DNA from: Anaspis maculata
Lineage: Eukaryota > Arthropoda > Insecta > Coleoptera > Scraptiidae
Direction of reading: 5' to 3'
DNA: 64,000 nucleotides
NCBI GenBank assembly: GCA_949128115.1
Contig: OX421961.1
Span: 89,201,277 to 89,265,276 of the forward strand
The first letter of the stretch is position 1. The number at the start of each line of letters is the position of its first letter. The position numbers and the translations under genes were made by a program. The notes under the pieces were generated by a model. That model was not told the origin of the DNA and searched no databases. It saw only the letters and a list, made by a program, of their open reading frames with translations. Of the stretch, positions 32,598-44,582 are shown piece after piece.

Positions 32598-34058
32598 ATG
32601 ACGACCAGAAGCATGACACAAAAAGAAACAGAAAAGGCTTTAGCGAGCATCATGGCGATGATGCAAGAACAAAAAAAGGAACGTCTCGAAGAGAAAGAAG
32701 AATGGAAGGAAGTTCTGGAAGCCCAAGAGCAAAGACGGCTTGAGGGGAAAGAAGAATTTAAGAAAGTTCTCGAAGAGCAGAAAACAGAACTCAGAGAAGT
32801 ACTGGAGGGTCAAATGCATTATCTAGAGGAGAAACAAGAGAAGTTGAAAGCTGACATTCTAGATAATGTTCACGAACAAATACAAACGGTCCAGGGATTT
32901 GTTCATGAGAAGGTGGCAGCGATGGAAGCGAACATCTTGCAACTGGAACAACGTGTTAGAAGAACTGCCATTTCCAGTTCAGCGATGAACACGGGCGGGA
33001 TCCATCGCGTGAAGCTGCCGAATTTTGATGGACAAAGCCCACGGTCCACTTACTAAAGGCAATTCGACGCAGCGGCCGGAACCAACGGATGGACGGACAA
33101 GGAAAAGGCTACTGCACTGGTTCTTGCTCTCCGGGGTCCGGCATTGGAGCTGCTTCAGACAATACCTGAGAACAAACAGAAGTGTTTCGAAACACTTGTG
33201 AAGGTGCTGGAACTTCGCTACGGTGACAACCATGTGCAGCAGATACACCAGACCCGTCTGAGAACCAGGGTACAGAAGAGCGGAGAAAGCCTGCAGGAGT
33301 TCGAGGCTGATGTCCAGAGGCTGGTTAACTTTGCTTCTCCAGCCTATCCATCAAGTCTGCTGGCTAATATTGCGAAAGAAACCTTTATCAATGGACTGAG
33401 GGACAACGAGTTGCGCCAGATGGTCACAATCAGCAACCCAGCGACGCTCACCGATGCCTTAATCCACGCGATTCGCATCGAAGCGACATTGGAAGCACCG
33501 GAGAATCCAACAGTCAGGAAGGCCATTGATTCACAGTCCCCGTCAGTCCAGGAGATGTTCCAGAAGATTCTCATCGCTTTGGAAAATAAGGAAGCAAGGA
33601 CAGGGGGCAGGCCGCGTTGCTTCGACTGTGGGAAACCGGGACATCTGCGCCGGGAATGCAGGCAATGGTCGAGTTCAGCAGACCATTCCATAGCGGAACG
33701 GGGAACTGCTGATCGAGGGAGTCACCAACCGAGAGGAAGTTATCGTAGAGGAGGAAGACCACGTTGCTTCGAATGCGGAAAGGACGGACATCTGCAACGC
33801 GACTGCAGACGACGATACTCTTTAGCAGACCGTTTCATGCTGGAACGGGGAGCTGCTGACCGGGAAGGTCAAGTAGACCGTTTCATGCTGAAACGGGGGG
33901 CTGCTGATCGAGGAGGTCAAGCAGACCGTTTCATGCTGGAACGGGGAGCTGCTGATCGAGGGAGTCAACATCGTCCTGGAAAGAGTCACGGAAATGCAGA
34001 TGCTCTTTCTCGAAGACCGTGCGAAGAGGATTGCAAGCATTGCAAAAGAGTGGACTAG
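32598..34058 (+). pseudogene. gag with zinc knuckles, fused to the RNase H tail
   Basis: The reading starts at ATG 32598 with a glutamate/lysine-rich coiled-coil-like region (to about 32960), then a capsid-like domain. One in-frame TAA at 33054-33056 interrupts it; the frame is the same on both sides. Two CX2CX4HX4C zinc knuckles (33618-33659 and 33765-33806) identify Gag nucleocapsid. After the second knuckle come three 48-bp repeats (33825-33968, DRFMLERGAADR core), with an eroded relative between the knuckles. The third repeat runs straight into HGNADALSRRPC, a motif normally found just after RNase H in pol. This marks the deletion junction near 33968. A TAG at 34056-34058 ends the frame. 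The product cannot be a full Gag without suppression of the first stop. Confidence 0.85.
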
Positions 34059-35439
34059 CAGAATGGAAACGTTGGCGTCAAAGCAATCGTTGTTGCGACT
34101 CCGAGAAATTGGATTACAGCTGAACTCAGGAAAGAGCAACGAGAAGACCCGGCTATTGGTGCACTTGCTGAACGCAAGGAGAATGATCAGGACAGACCAG
34201 AGTGGGCTGAAATCTCTGGCGAAGGGCCCGAATTCAAAGCTCTCTGGGCCCAATGGAAATCTCTGAAAATAGAGAACGGTCTGCTGAAGCGAGTGTGGGA
34301 GAGCCCTGATGGAAAAAAGGAGATGGTTCAACTGGTGCTCCCCAAGACACGAGGGAAGGAGGTCCTAAAAAAGACGCACGACGGCTTCACCGGAGGACAC
34401 CTTGGGGTGAACAAGACGTTGGCCAAGGTGCGCGAGCGGTTCTATTGGGTGAACTGCCGGAACGACGTGGAAGCATGGTGCCGCAAATGTGAAATTTTGT
34501 GCCGCCAGCAAGGGACCAAGGACTCGTACCCGAGCGGAACTGAAGACCTACAATGTTGGAGCGCCCTTTGAACGCATTGCGATTGATGTGGCCGGACCGT
34601 TCCCGACAACAGAGAGTGGTAACAAGTACATCCTGGTTGCCATGGACTACTTCAGTAAGTGGCCGGAAGCATACGCCTTACCAAACCAAGAGGCTACCAC
34701 AGTGGCGAGTGTGCTGGTGGATAACCTGATCAGTCGTTTCGGTGTACCACTGGAGTTGCACTCGGATCAAGGACGCAACTTTGAATCCAACGTGTTCCAG
34801 GGTGTCTGCGATTTGCTTGGGATCAAGAAAACAAGGACTACGCCTCTTCATCCACGGTCCGACGGAATGGTGGAGCGATTCAACAGGACGATGGAGCAGC
34901 ATTTGTCAAAGGTAGTTGACGAACATCAGCGAGATTGGGACCGTCATTTGCCATTGTTTTTGATGGCATATCGAGCGGCAATTCATGACACAACGGGCGA
35001 AACACCAGCCCGGGTCATGTTTGGTCGGGAGATACGTCTCCCTTGCGATTTGCAATTTGGCACGCCAGAGGACGACCCCAAAGCTGTTCCGGAGTATGTC
35101 GACGACTTAAGACAGCGGATGCACGACGTCCATGAATTAGTGCGGGACCGGATTCGACTCTCTACCGACCGGATGAAGACACGCTACGACCTGAAGGCGA
35201 ATTCAGCAGGATTTCAAGCTGGTGATCTTGTCTGGTTATACAATCCTCAACGGAGAAAGGGGAGGTCACCGAAGTTACACCCCGCCTGGGAAGGACCTTA
35301 CACGGTGGTCAAGGGAATCAACGACGTTGTTTATCGGATCCAGCGAACCCCGAGAACCAAAATGAAAGTTGTTCACCTTGATCGTCTCGCACGTCACGCG
35401 GGGAGTAATGTTCAGCCTATTCGGGACGAACAGGCTTAA
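34059..35439 (+). pseudogene. pol remnant: integrase
   Basis: The same frame as gag continues after the TAG at 34056 into the integrase N-terminus: an HHCC-type zinc site (HDGFTGGHLGVNKT, later C-x2-C near 34480-34494). A single extra base in a T run (34495-34498) shifts the frame. The catalytic core then reads in the next frame to TAA 35437-35439: DVAGPFP with the first Asp, HSDQGRNFES with the second, and the Glu in DGMVERFNR. A GPY-type C-terminal module follows (HPAWEGPYTVV near 35278-35310). The catalytic triad is intact, but the domain is cut off from its zinc finger by the frameshift, and reverse transcriptase and protease are absent. The element could move only with proteins supplied in trans. 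Confidence 0.85.
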
Positions 35440-35450
35440 GAGAGGGGCAG
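35439..35450 (+). promoter_or_regulatory. polypurine tract
   Basis: AAGAGAGGGGCAG-type purine run directly before the 3' LTR, the usual plus-strand primer. Confidence 0.7.
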
Positions 35451-35867
35451 TGCTACGAAGCTCGCGACCATCCCATAGTGAAATCTAGAATTACGCTTTG
35501 CATTCGGGAAGCATTGAGAGACTTCAGCGGTAGGTCACGACACGTCGAGACTTCTGGCGGAGGTGCCGTAGAAAGTACGCGTATATTCTCGACGCAGATA
35601 CCAGAAAAATCCTCGTGTGCTGTAAACACCATCAGGAAGCATCCAGAACCTTCGATGCCACTATAAGAGAGGAACCCGACCTGGCATCGAGAGAGTTTGA
35701 ATCGAGCGATCGTGGCGTCAACACCTTAAGCGACATTGTGAATTTCTAAGCGATTAATAATTCTGTGCGTTATTTAGTTGTGTCGGTAGTAGCTAATAAA
35801 GTGCAGTTTGTTAACAAGTAAATCAGCGCATTTAATTTCGAGATAGGCGAACCCGAATATCGTAACA
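35451..35867 (+). repeat. 3' LTR
   Basis: 417 bp, starts TGCTACG (one change from the 5' LTR) and ends CGTAACA. Near its start a block of 7 bases replaces 15 in the 5' LTR. Two other C/T differences; otherwise identical. Confidence 0.95.
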
Positions 35868-37997
35868 ATACCTATTGCGCTATAGTGCTAAAGTGGAAAC
35901 ACCGGAAGGCCGTATAGCCCAGTCATCCTAGCATTCGAGGTCGGAATCTCTCCCATAAAGCTGGATTTTTGCATACATGTCCAGAAAACAGCTCTCTTTC
36001 TATTAGTGATAAAAAAAAATTCTGAGACCCGGAGCGTTTTCCGCCATTTTGAAAAAACTGTCAATTTTTTCAGTTTTTCTTGAATAACTCTGTGAATATT
36101 CAACTTATTGGCATGAAAGTTTTTGCAGTGATTAGAGCTTGAAATTTTTCATCCAATGTTGCTAAAAATATTTTTTTAGGATCTATGGTTTCTGAGAAAT
36201 GTCAAATGAGTTAAGCCACTTTATTCACTTTCATCATTACATTTGACCAATTGAAAAAAAATTATCGTATTTTCAACAGATCTGCACTCTTTTGCATTCG
36301 AGTATACATAAAAAAGACTTCCAAAAAATATTCATATATCGGTCGGTCTACAGGTCTAACGGTCAGTCTGGTGGTCGGTCTGTTGAATTTTGTGCTCAGA
36401 TTTATTCTCAAGCTGTTGAACCAATCCCGACCAAATTTGGTAGATTCATAAGTGACAAGTTTTGAACGACAAAATCCAATTGTCATCCTGATCTGTCACT
36501 TGGAAATGTCACTACAAAAAAATGACAGAAGGTCTATCTCACCGAATGCAACTTGTGATACATCATTTTAAAGCCCTCGGAAAAATGCATACAAAATAGC
36601 CAATGAGAACCTACAATGTTGCGTCTGTCAAAAAATCACAAGCTGTCAAACTTTAAATTTCAACTTGTCATAACTCTTGCAGTACGGAACGGAATTGAAC
36701 CAAATTTTGTCCCCAACAATAGTGCCTCACAATAATTTGATGGATCATGAAATGTACCGGCAGCAGACAGGGATGCAACCTGAGAAAAAAAAAATTGCTT
36801 AGTCATCCGAGCCTGTAGTGTACCTACTTGAAATAGTCAAAAACTCATCTCTTGCTTGAAGAAAGTAGTTCTCAAACGGTTTTCTTGCTATATGGTTAGC
36901 TCTTCCCCACCTCTTCAACATGGTAAAAGCAGACAGCCCTGTGACGTGTACTATTTAGTATACAGGGTGAAGATTGAAAAATAAATATTTAAAAATGTTT
37001 ATTCCGTTGAAATAATCCTCGAGAAAAACAGGCTTTCATTATTTAGCAACTTTATAGTGTCCTGTTGAACATGTGAAAAATGTACCACTCCATAGCCGCT
37101 GGTATTCTACGTACAGGGTGCAATCGATTTTTTCCAATATTTTCTATCTTTATCAAATAAATCAAGACAAAAACCACTTCCAGCTCTATTACAAGCCATT
37201 AGTCTCTCGGTCAAGATACAAAAATGTCAGATTCCTCAAACTGCAAAAAACAACATACAGGGTGAAACAAAAAATTGATTTCACCCTGTACGTAGAATAC
37301 CAGCGGCTATAGAGGGGTACATTTCTCACATGTTCAATAGGAGACTATAAAGTCTATAAAGTATAGACTATATACTGCAAGTAAGTATATATCTACTTAT
37401 ACAAAAAATATAAGACTAGAAGCTTTATCAGTGAATAAGGGAACGTATAAGAAGTACGGCTGAGGATTGACTTTACAATCAATAAATCTACAATCATTTC
37501 TGGCGTACAAACGGCTTCCAGATAGAAAAAAGCGAGGAAAAAATCCTTTTTTGCAGTTTTTTTTGACGGCAAATAATAACCATAAAAAGTTCATATCCAA
37601 GGTGACATGCAGAAGCAAAAATAAATACATTTCTCAATACATGCGAGAAAGTGGACTTGACTACTCTCTAACCCTTAAACACACAGCATTCTTTTCAAGT
37701 GTACCATCAAGTACAAACATGGCGTGATGGACGTGATAATCTTTGGACGTGATGTGAAGAACAAGTTTCTGGATTAGGGCTGGAAAACTACACCCCATGG
37801 TATTCAATATATCCCAATGACCGAGGCCCCTGCCTCATAAAGTCTTTTGTCGCAAATCTCCTGAAAACTGTAGGTATGTAGACAGAATTCTCGATGGAAA
37901 TGTAACTACAAGCAACTGTGAAAAGATGGCTCTTGTCTTGGAAATGGTGTTGTATCCTTCGGGCCCTAGATGTTTATAGTGAGAGGTCTTCTCCACA

Positions 37998-38200
37998 CAT
38001 ATCTTTCGTCATCTCACGTAGTGTTGTAACTGAGTTTTGGTATTTTTTCTCATGTCCTCTTCTGAAAATTCTTCATGCAAAACTGGCGATATTATCTTAC
38101 AAATGTGTATCGAAAATGATATAAAAAGGACATGCAAAAAATATCAAAAATCAGTTACGAAACTACGTGAGATGAGATGACGGACGATATGTACAGATGT
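37998..38200. repeat. ~200-bp hairpin in the foldback centre
   Basis: CATATCTTTCGTCATCTCACGTAGT and its partner near 38160-38200 (ACTACGTGAGATGAGATGACG) are complementary, as are the blocks around GGTATTTTTTCTCATGTCC and GGACATGCAAAAAATATC. Confidence 0.7.
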
Positions 38201-38264
38201 TGAGCTCGATCCAAGTGCGATTTAGAAATTTCTGTTTCACAGCTAGGCTCAGATGACTAGTTCA

Positions 38265-38440
38265 AACGGTTTGCTGCTATATGGTTAGCTTATACCTACC
38301 TGTTTAACATGTCAAAAGCATACATCCCTGTGACGCGTCTACTTTAGTAGGTATACAGGGTGAAAATAATAAAATAAATCTTTTAACTTTTTTATTCAAG
38401 GTCAAATAATTCTCGAAAAAGACAGTCATTCATTGGTCAG
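38265..38440. repeat. third, direct copy of part of the foldback arm
   Basis: GCTATATGGTTAGCT, then the CCTGTGACGYGT and TATACAGGGTGAA blocks, repeat the order seen at about 36885-37075 in the same orientation, with more divergence than between the two arms. Confidence 0.65.
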
Positions 38441-39891
38441 CAACCTTATGATCCCCTATCGAACATATGAGAAATGTACCCCTCTATAGCCGCTGGTATT
38501 CTACGTACCAGGGTGAAATCAATTTTTTGTCTCACCCTGTATGTTGTGTTTCTGCAGTTTCAGAAATCTGACATTTTTGTATATTGAATAAGAGATTATA
38601 GGCTTGTAACAGAGCTGGAAATGGTTTTTGTTTTGATTTATTCGATAACGATAGAAATATTGGAAAAAATCGATTGCACCCTGTACGTGGAATACCAGCG
38701 GCTATGGAGTGGTACATTTTTCACATGTTCAGCAGGAGACTATAAAGTTGCTTAATGATGAAAGACTGTTTTTCTCGAGGATTATTTCAACGGAAAAAAC
38801 ATTTTTAAATATTCATTTTTCAATGTTCACCCTGTATACTAAATACTACACGTCACAGGGATGTCTGCTTTTACCATGTTGAAGAGGTGGGGAAGAGCTA
38901 ACTATATAGCAAAAAAATCGTTTGAGAACTACTTTCTCCAAGCGAAGGATGATTTTTTTACTATTTCAAGTAGGTACATTACAGGCTCAGATGACTAGGC
39001 AATTTTTTTTCTTCAGGTTGCATCCCTGTCTGCTGCCGGTACATTTTATGATCCATCAAATAATTGCGAGGCACTCTTGTTGGGAACAAAGTTTGGTTCA
39101 ATTCTGTTCCGTACTTCAAGATTTATGAAAAGTTAAAATTTAAAGTTTGACAGCTTGTGATTTTTTGACAGACGCAACATTGAAGGTTCTCACTGACCAT
39201 TTTGTATGCTTCTTTTTGAGGGCTTTAAAATGATGTGTCACAAGTTGCATTCGGTGAGATAGACCTTCTGTCATTCTTTTGTAGTGACACTTCCAAGTGA
39301 CAGATCAAGATGACATTTGGTTTTTGTCGTTGAAACCTTGTCACTTACGAATCTACCAAATTTGGTCGGGATCGGTTCAACGGCTTGGGAATAAATCTGG
39401 GCACAAAATTCAACAGACCGACCACCAGACTGACCGTTAGACCTGCAGACCGACCGACATATGAATATTTTTTGGAAGCTTATTTTATGTGTACTCGAAT
39501 GCAAAAAAGGGCAGATCTGTTGAAAGCCCGATAATTTTTTTTCAATTGGTCAAATGAAATGATGAAAGTGAATAAAGTCGCTTAACTCATTTGACATTTC
39601 TCAGAAACCATGGAATCTAAAAAAATATTTTTGGCAACATTGGTTGCAGAATCTCAAGCTCTAACCACTGCAAAAACTTTCATGCCAATAAGTTGAATAT
39701 TCACAGGGTTATTCAAGAAAAACTGAAAAAATTGACAGATTTTTCAAAATGGCGGAAAACGCTCCGGGTCTCAGAAATTTTTTTCATCACTAATAGAAAG
39801 AGAGCTGTTTTCTGGACATGTATGCAAAAATCCAGCTTTATGGGAGAGATTCCGACCTCAAGCCCTGAAATGAGCTAGGATGACTGGGCTA

Positions 39892-40790
39892 GTAGTTAAG
39901 TACGTACAAAGTTTCTAGGCACGAAAAAACATTAGTAGCAATGGTTCACTATCATGTTTCATGCCTGTTTCCTACCTAGGTTGTGAAATATGTTCTGAGC
40001 ATTGTTGATAAATTAGGTACTCAACAGTTATTGAGTTGTGTGCACGTAATCCCTCGATTCAACCAAGGGTGAGAAAGTGATATCATTGTGTAATATTATA
40101 GCTGAGCGCGCCAGAATAAATCCCGAAGCACAGCCGATGGATATAAAGTGTCGAAGCAGAATGTTGAGTAGGTAGGTATTTCTTTGGGAAGCCAATATGA
40201 GAAAGAATATATGAAGAAAATTAGATAACATTGTAGGTAATATTTTCAATTTCAGACCATTCTAGACAATTGGAGTGTCATAATATTGACAGGTCCCAAT
40301 TTTCTTTCAGTCAGACCCTTCTGTCGATTTCTTGCCGTACAGAGACAAGCCAAAAATAATGAATTTGATTGAGTTCAGTCGAACAATCGGTAGACTATGT
40401 CGGTCGGGTCAAAAATGAAAATTTATTCAAAAATCTTACTTTGACTTTTTTTCAGCTGTTTACGTGTACCATTCAAATTAAGGAATTATTCTCATAGCAT
40501 ATTTTCTAAGCTTCTTGAATTCGATAACAGTTTTGCAGAAAAGCGATCAGTAAATATGTTTTCGGACCAAATAACGGGGGGGGGGGGCACATATCTTCCA
40601 GTCCGTCCCTCGATTTTGATCCACGTAGTATGGCATCTTGACAAAAATCCCAACAAAGAAATATGAATTGTCAATTTCAAGGTAGTTACAGGTGCACGTA
40701 AGCACGGTCGAGGGTACTATACAATGGTACTACCTACATGATGATGCTCAAAATTATGAAAACGCAAACTGGCCAGAAGGGCGAAATAAC
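39892..40790. other. intergenic, no gene recognised
   Basis: AT-rich. A poly-G run near 40577-40588 and CCAGTCCGTCCCTCG near 40600 resemble the hAT-type terminus seen elsewhere, but no partner end was found. Confidence 0.4.
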
Positions 40791-42294
40791 TAAACTGCTC
40801 AACAATTGAAGTGGTCCACTCGAAAATTTCGCCCGATTTCAAATACAAATATCTCAGGAAAAAATCGACCGATTTTCAAAAGTGCAGTGTTTTTGGATAG
40901 CTTATTCTTTTTACTATAAGGTGCTACAATAGACCAAACAATTGATAACATAATGCATGATACACAGGGCGACAACGAAAGGAGTTTCAAAATGTTCCAT
41001 TTTGAAGCACATCCCACTTTTGTAAAAAAATTCGCCGAGTCTTTCTGATTACATTTTAATGAAGTGCACATCCATGGCTCGAAACGGTTTTTGAAATTTG
41101 CGCCTATCTTCTTTGGTTACAGGGTTATGTGAAAAAAGCAACTTTTTGTTTTTGTAGTGGTAACGTAACTTTTTTGTTTGTTAACCGATTTTCACAGTTT
41201 GTAGCTTATGTCGAAGCGAAAACCTCAGGTAAGAGGAATCCATTAACAGAATTGAATTGACACATAATTTAAAAAAGGGGGGTTGCATCAAATGTGACCT
41301 GAGCATGAAATAAGGCCGGAATCCGATTTAGGGGAATTTTTCAAGAAGAATCAACTTGTCGTTAAAGAAACCACTCAATTCGAACATTTTAAAATCAGTC
41401 TCGCTTATTTGGGGCAACAATTAACGACGGAAAACCCAAATTAGGACTGCATGTTTTCACAGAAGGACCGATGCTCTTGCTTACCTGACAATACACGTAA
41501 CCTATGTTACGAGAATCACTGATCGAGTTTCCTTCACGATTTGGACAGTCAACAGAGGGTCGACAGAAACAGTCAAAAGTAACAATAAGTACGTATGTTT
41601 TCAGGTGAGCAAAGGTATCAGTTCTCCTGTGAAAACATGCAGTCCTAATTTGGGTTTTCCGTCGTTAATTGTGGCCCCATATAAGCGAGACTGATCTTAA
41701 AATATTCGCAATGAGTGGTTCTTTCAACGACAAGTTGATTCTTGTTAAAAAATCCCCCCAAATCGGATCTCGGCCTAATGTCGTGCTTAGGTCACGTTTG
41801 ATGCAACCCCTCTTTTCAAAATTACGTGTTAATTCAATTTTGTTAATCGATTCCTCTTAACCGAGGTCTTCGCTTCAACATAAGCTCCAAATTGTCAAAA
41901 TCGGTTAACAAACAAAAAAGTAAACACTACAAAAACAAAAAGTTGTTTCATTTTACATCACCCTGTAACCAAAGAAGATAGGCGGGAATTTTGAAAATCG
42001 TTTCGAGTCATGGATGTGCACTTCTCAAAAATGTAATCAGAAAGACTTGGAGATTTTTCTGGCAAAACTGGGACGTGCTTTAAAATGAAACATTTCAACA
42101 CTCCTTTCGTTGTCGCCCTGTACATCATGCATTATGTATTCAATTGTTTGATCTATTGTTGCACCTTATAGTGGAAAGACCGTGCTATCCAAAAACACTG
42201 CACTTTTTAGAATCGGACAATTTTCTTCCGAGATATTCGTATTTGAAATCGGGCGGAATTGTCGAGTGGACCACTTCAATTGTTGACCAGTTTA
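40791..42294. repeat. 1.5-kb palindrome, ~670-bp arms, 163-bp spacer
   Basis: 40791-41463 and 41627-42294 are reverse complements along their whole length. The ends read TAAACTGCTCAACAATTG and CAATTGTTGACCAGTTTA; the inner ends read GACTGCATGTTTTCACAG and its complement. The terminal motif matches that of the foldback at 25501-28607, so the two are relatives. No coding sequence was recognised in the arms or spacer. Confidence 0.9.
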
Positions 42295-42929
42295 ATTTGA
42301 AAAAATTATAATAGCCAGTTCCACCAGCGAATTTAATCATTGTAGGCTAATTGAGGTATTATTTTTTTTTAGACAGAAAAAAAGATGTGAGAGAAAAGTT
42401 GTATGGTTCGATGAGACCCATGACCGAAAAGTATTTTCAGTTATACAGGCTGTCCCATTTTGACGGGGTAAACGGAACCTCAATTTTCCTATTTTTTTTA
42501 AACAAAACTGCCATTTTTTATATGATTTATGTTAAAAACCGCAGCGCGATATCCCAATTTTAAGTGCTTTGAAAAATTTTTAATAAAACGCTGGTGACGT
42601 CACTAGTGCATATCTTCATCCCTACTCCTCGCGTGCTGTGTTCGTTCCACGCGCAGCGCTTGTGTAAGACGGTATGATGTCACGCGAATTTTCAAAATCC
42701 CAGAATCGCTATAACAATAGACGCGTGCGCGTTAAAAAAGACAAGTTCTTCTTCTCAAAATGGGTTTATTGATGTGTACTTGATAGCCTGATCATCATAA
42801 AATCTCAAAATGGCAAAGTAGCCTATTGGAACACTAATTTTTTTGCATTTCTATGTTCAGATGATTTTTAGGCTGTTTCATACCTTCTATATTTTTATTA
42901 TTTTATTATGTGGCAGTACTGGCCACTAA

Positions 42930-43202
42930 AAACTGTGGCAATTGTTGACGACGACTACTTCTCGACTAGCATTTTCTAAGAGTTAGGCAACCACTTAAAC
43001 AGCTATATAGGACGCTTCCTTCTTGCATGTACTCACGTCGTAGGACAAGTAATGGAAAGAAGGGGCATTTTACAGTGGAAATAGTGGTTTCCCCAGGAAA
43101 CTACGGTCGACGAACGTGATGTTGTGGTGGTGTCTACCTACCGTGAAAAGTTGGTGGCTGAAGTCGAGAAGTAGTGGTCGTCAACAATTACCAAAACTGT
43201 AC
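42930..43202. repeat. ~270-bp hairpin element
   Basis: The AATTGTTGACGACGACTACTTCTCGACT stretch at about 42940-42969 faces its complement at about 43161-43190. Noncoding. Confidence 0.65.
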
Positions 43203-44582
43203 TGTACTGTACTCACTAAAAATTAAAAACTGAGAAAATTGCATTTTCAAAGGTTATTCGAAAAAATTGTAGCGGCCTTGCTTTTCAAAATAAGAGATAA
43301 AACTTGTTATGGTGGTAGTCAAATCAAAGACCAATATCCTAATGTCAAAAAATTGCGAATGCGATTTTATGATACAGCGGGTTCGTAAAAAATCGAACTT
43401 TACCTATAATTTTCACACTATCATAATCATAACTCATTTAAAATGATCACCAAACAGTTTCAATAAATAGCAACAAAGCAAAGCATTTTTGACTAAATCA
43501 GCTATTATTGCGTAGGTATACTTGGTGCTCACAACAAAGGTCAAATTCCATTATACTTTATATTCAGCGATTGGGTAACATAAAGGTACCCAGGTAGGTA
43601 CATAGGAAGATAAGTAGACTTGTAGGTAGATAGACCTGGACTAACCTGATGTGGTGTGGGTATCCACTGCAAAAATGTTAATTTCCGAATTCCTTGATTT
43701 ACTTGATTTCTTGATCCGAATCTTTGATTTTTTCAAGAAAAATTAGTAGGCGAATCACACTACGCTTCACTTCTTGAACCGCTTTTGTGCCAGTTTATTC
43801 TCACTGATAACCGTTATCCTTATCAACAGGGTTGGATCAAACTTGTGGCTTTGAATATAGATGGTAACTACCAATCATCAATTCAGCTTAGGTAGATACA
43901 TTTGGATGCAGATATCTAATCTATATTTGCTCAATAAACAGTAAACATATAGGTAGGGAGATACATACTCCCCAAGAAGTAACATTCCAAGTTACTTAAT
44001 CGGCAAAATTCCTTATCTCAACTTGATATTTCAAATGTTTATAGTTCAAAAAGGTTGAAGCGTTGAAGCTGAAGTTTACTCTCAAAGTTCGGTACCTATT
44101 CTCGCTATAAAGTTGACGCTTTCTGGTAACTGGATATTCAGCTCAAAATTTTAAAAGAAGTTGAACAATCAACATCAAATTATGTGAAATATGGGATGGC
44201 GCAATACATAAATATCACAGACAGGTACCTATATAAGACGCATCTGCATCTAATCTATAGATACGAGTGGTACGACTGTGATCGAAAAATTTGTCAAAAC
44301 CCCCCTTGTAAATTCGCCTACCACCTACCATATTTTTCATGAGACTCGAAAACGCAATACTCCGTTGTAAAGGTGGATGGTGGTTTCTGAAGAGGGTGTC
44401 AGAATTCAGGTTGCCGTGTAAACGAAACCAAGGAGGAAAAATTTCGATCGCAGCTGTACTCACCTACCTATTCAATAAGGAAAATCTAAAGATAAATTGA
44501 AGCTATTGGTAGATATGCCTACAAATCTACAGGGTGATTTTTAATTATACCGAAGGATTTCAACCATTCAACCACATATATG
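43203..44582. other. intergenic, no gene recognised
   Basis: Mostly unique-looking AT-rich DNA with TAGGTAGGTA-type motifs (about 43590-43640). No supported coding frame. Confidence 0.4.

Larger units (their letters stand above)
32074..35867 (+). mobile_element. internally deleted Ty3/gypsy-like LTR retrotransposon
   Basis: It is complete at both ends: LTRs 32074-32498 and 35451-35867, 4-bp target duplication ATAC (32070-32073, 35868-35871), tRNA-Leu-type primer site and polypurine tract. Total length is 3.8 kb, too short for a full element. The gag zinc-knuckle region runs directly into the last residues of RNase H, so protease, reverse transcriptase and most of RNase H are absent; integrase is present. 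No envelope frame. The LTRs differ by three C/T transitions plus one short length block, so insertion was recent. It inserted about 450 bp upstream of the minus-strand channel-like gene, in the opposite orientation. Confidence 0.9.
35915..39891. repeat. 4.0-kb foldback with ~1.4-kb arms
   Basis: Left arm 35915-about 37350 is the reverse complement of about 38440-39891. The ends read TAGCCCAGTCATCCTAG and its complement, possibly flanked by a GTA duplication. Mirrored blocks run throughout, including the ATTCACTTTCATCATT, GTTAGCTCTTCCCCACC and CCAGCGGCTAT segments. The centre holds an extra direct partial copy of the arm (38265-38440) and a separate hairpin. It starts 48 bp after the LTR element. 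No transposase was recognised. Confidence 0.85.

Noticed and set aside
34293..34571. Separate gene for the integrase zinc-finger frame
   Set aside because: It is continuous with the upstream gag-pol frame and cut off only by a single-base T-run frameshift; part of the LTR element.
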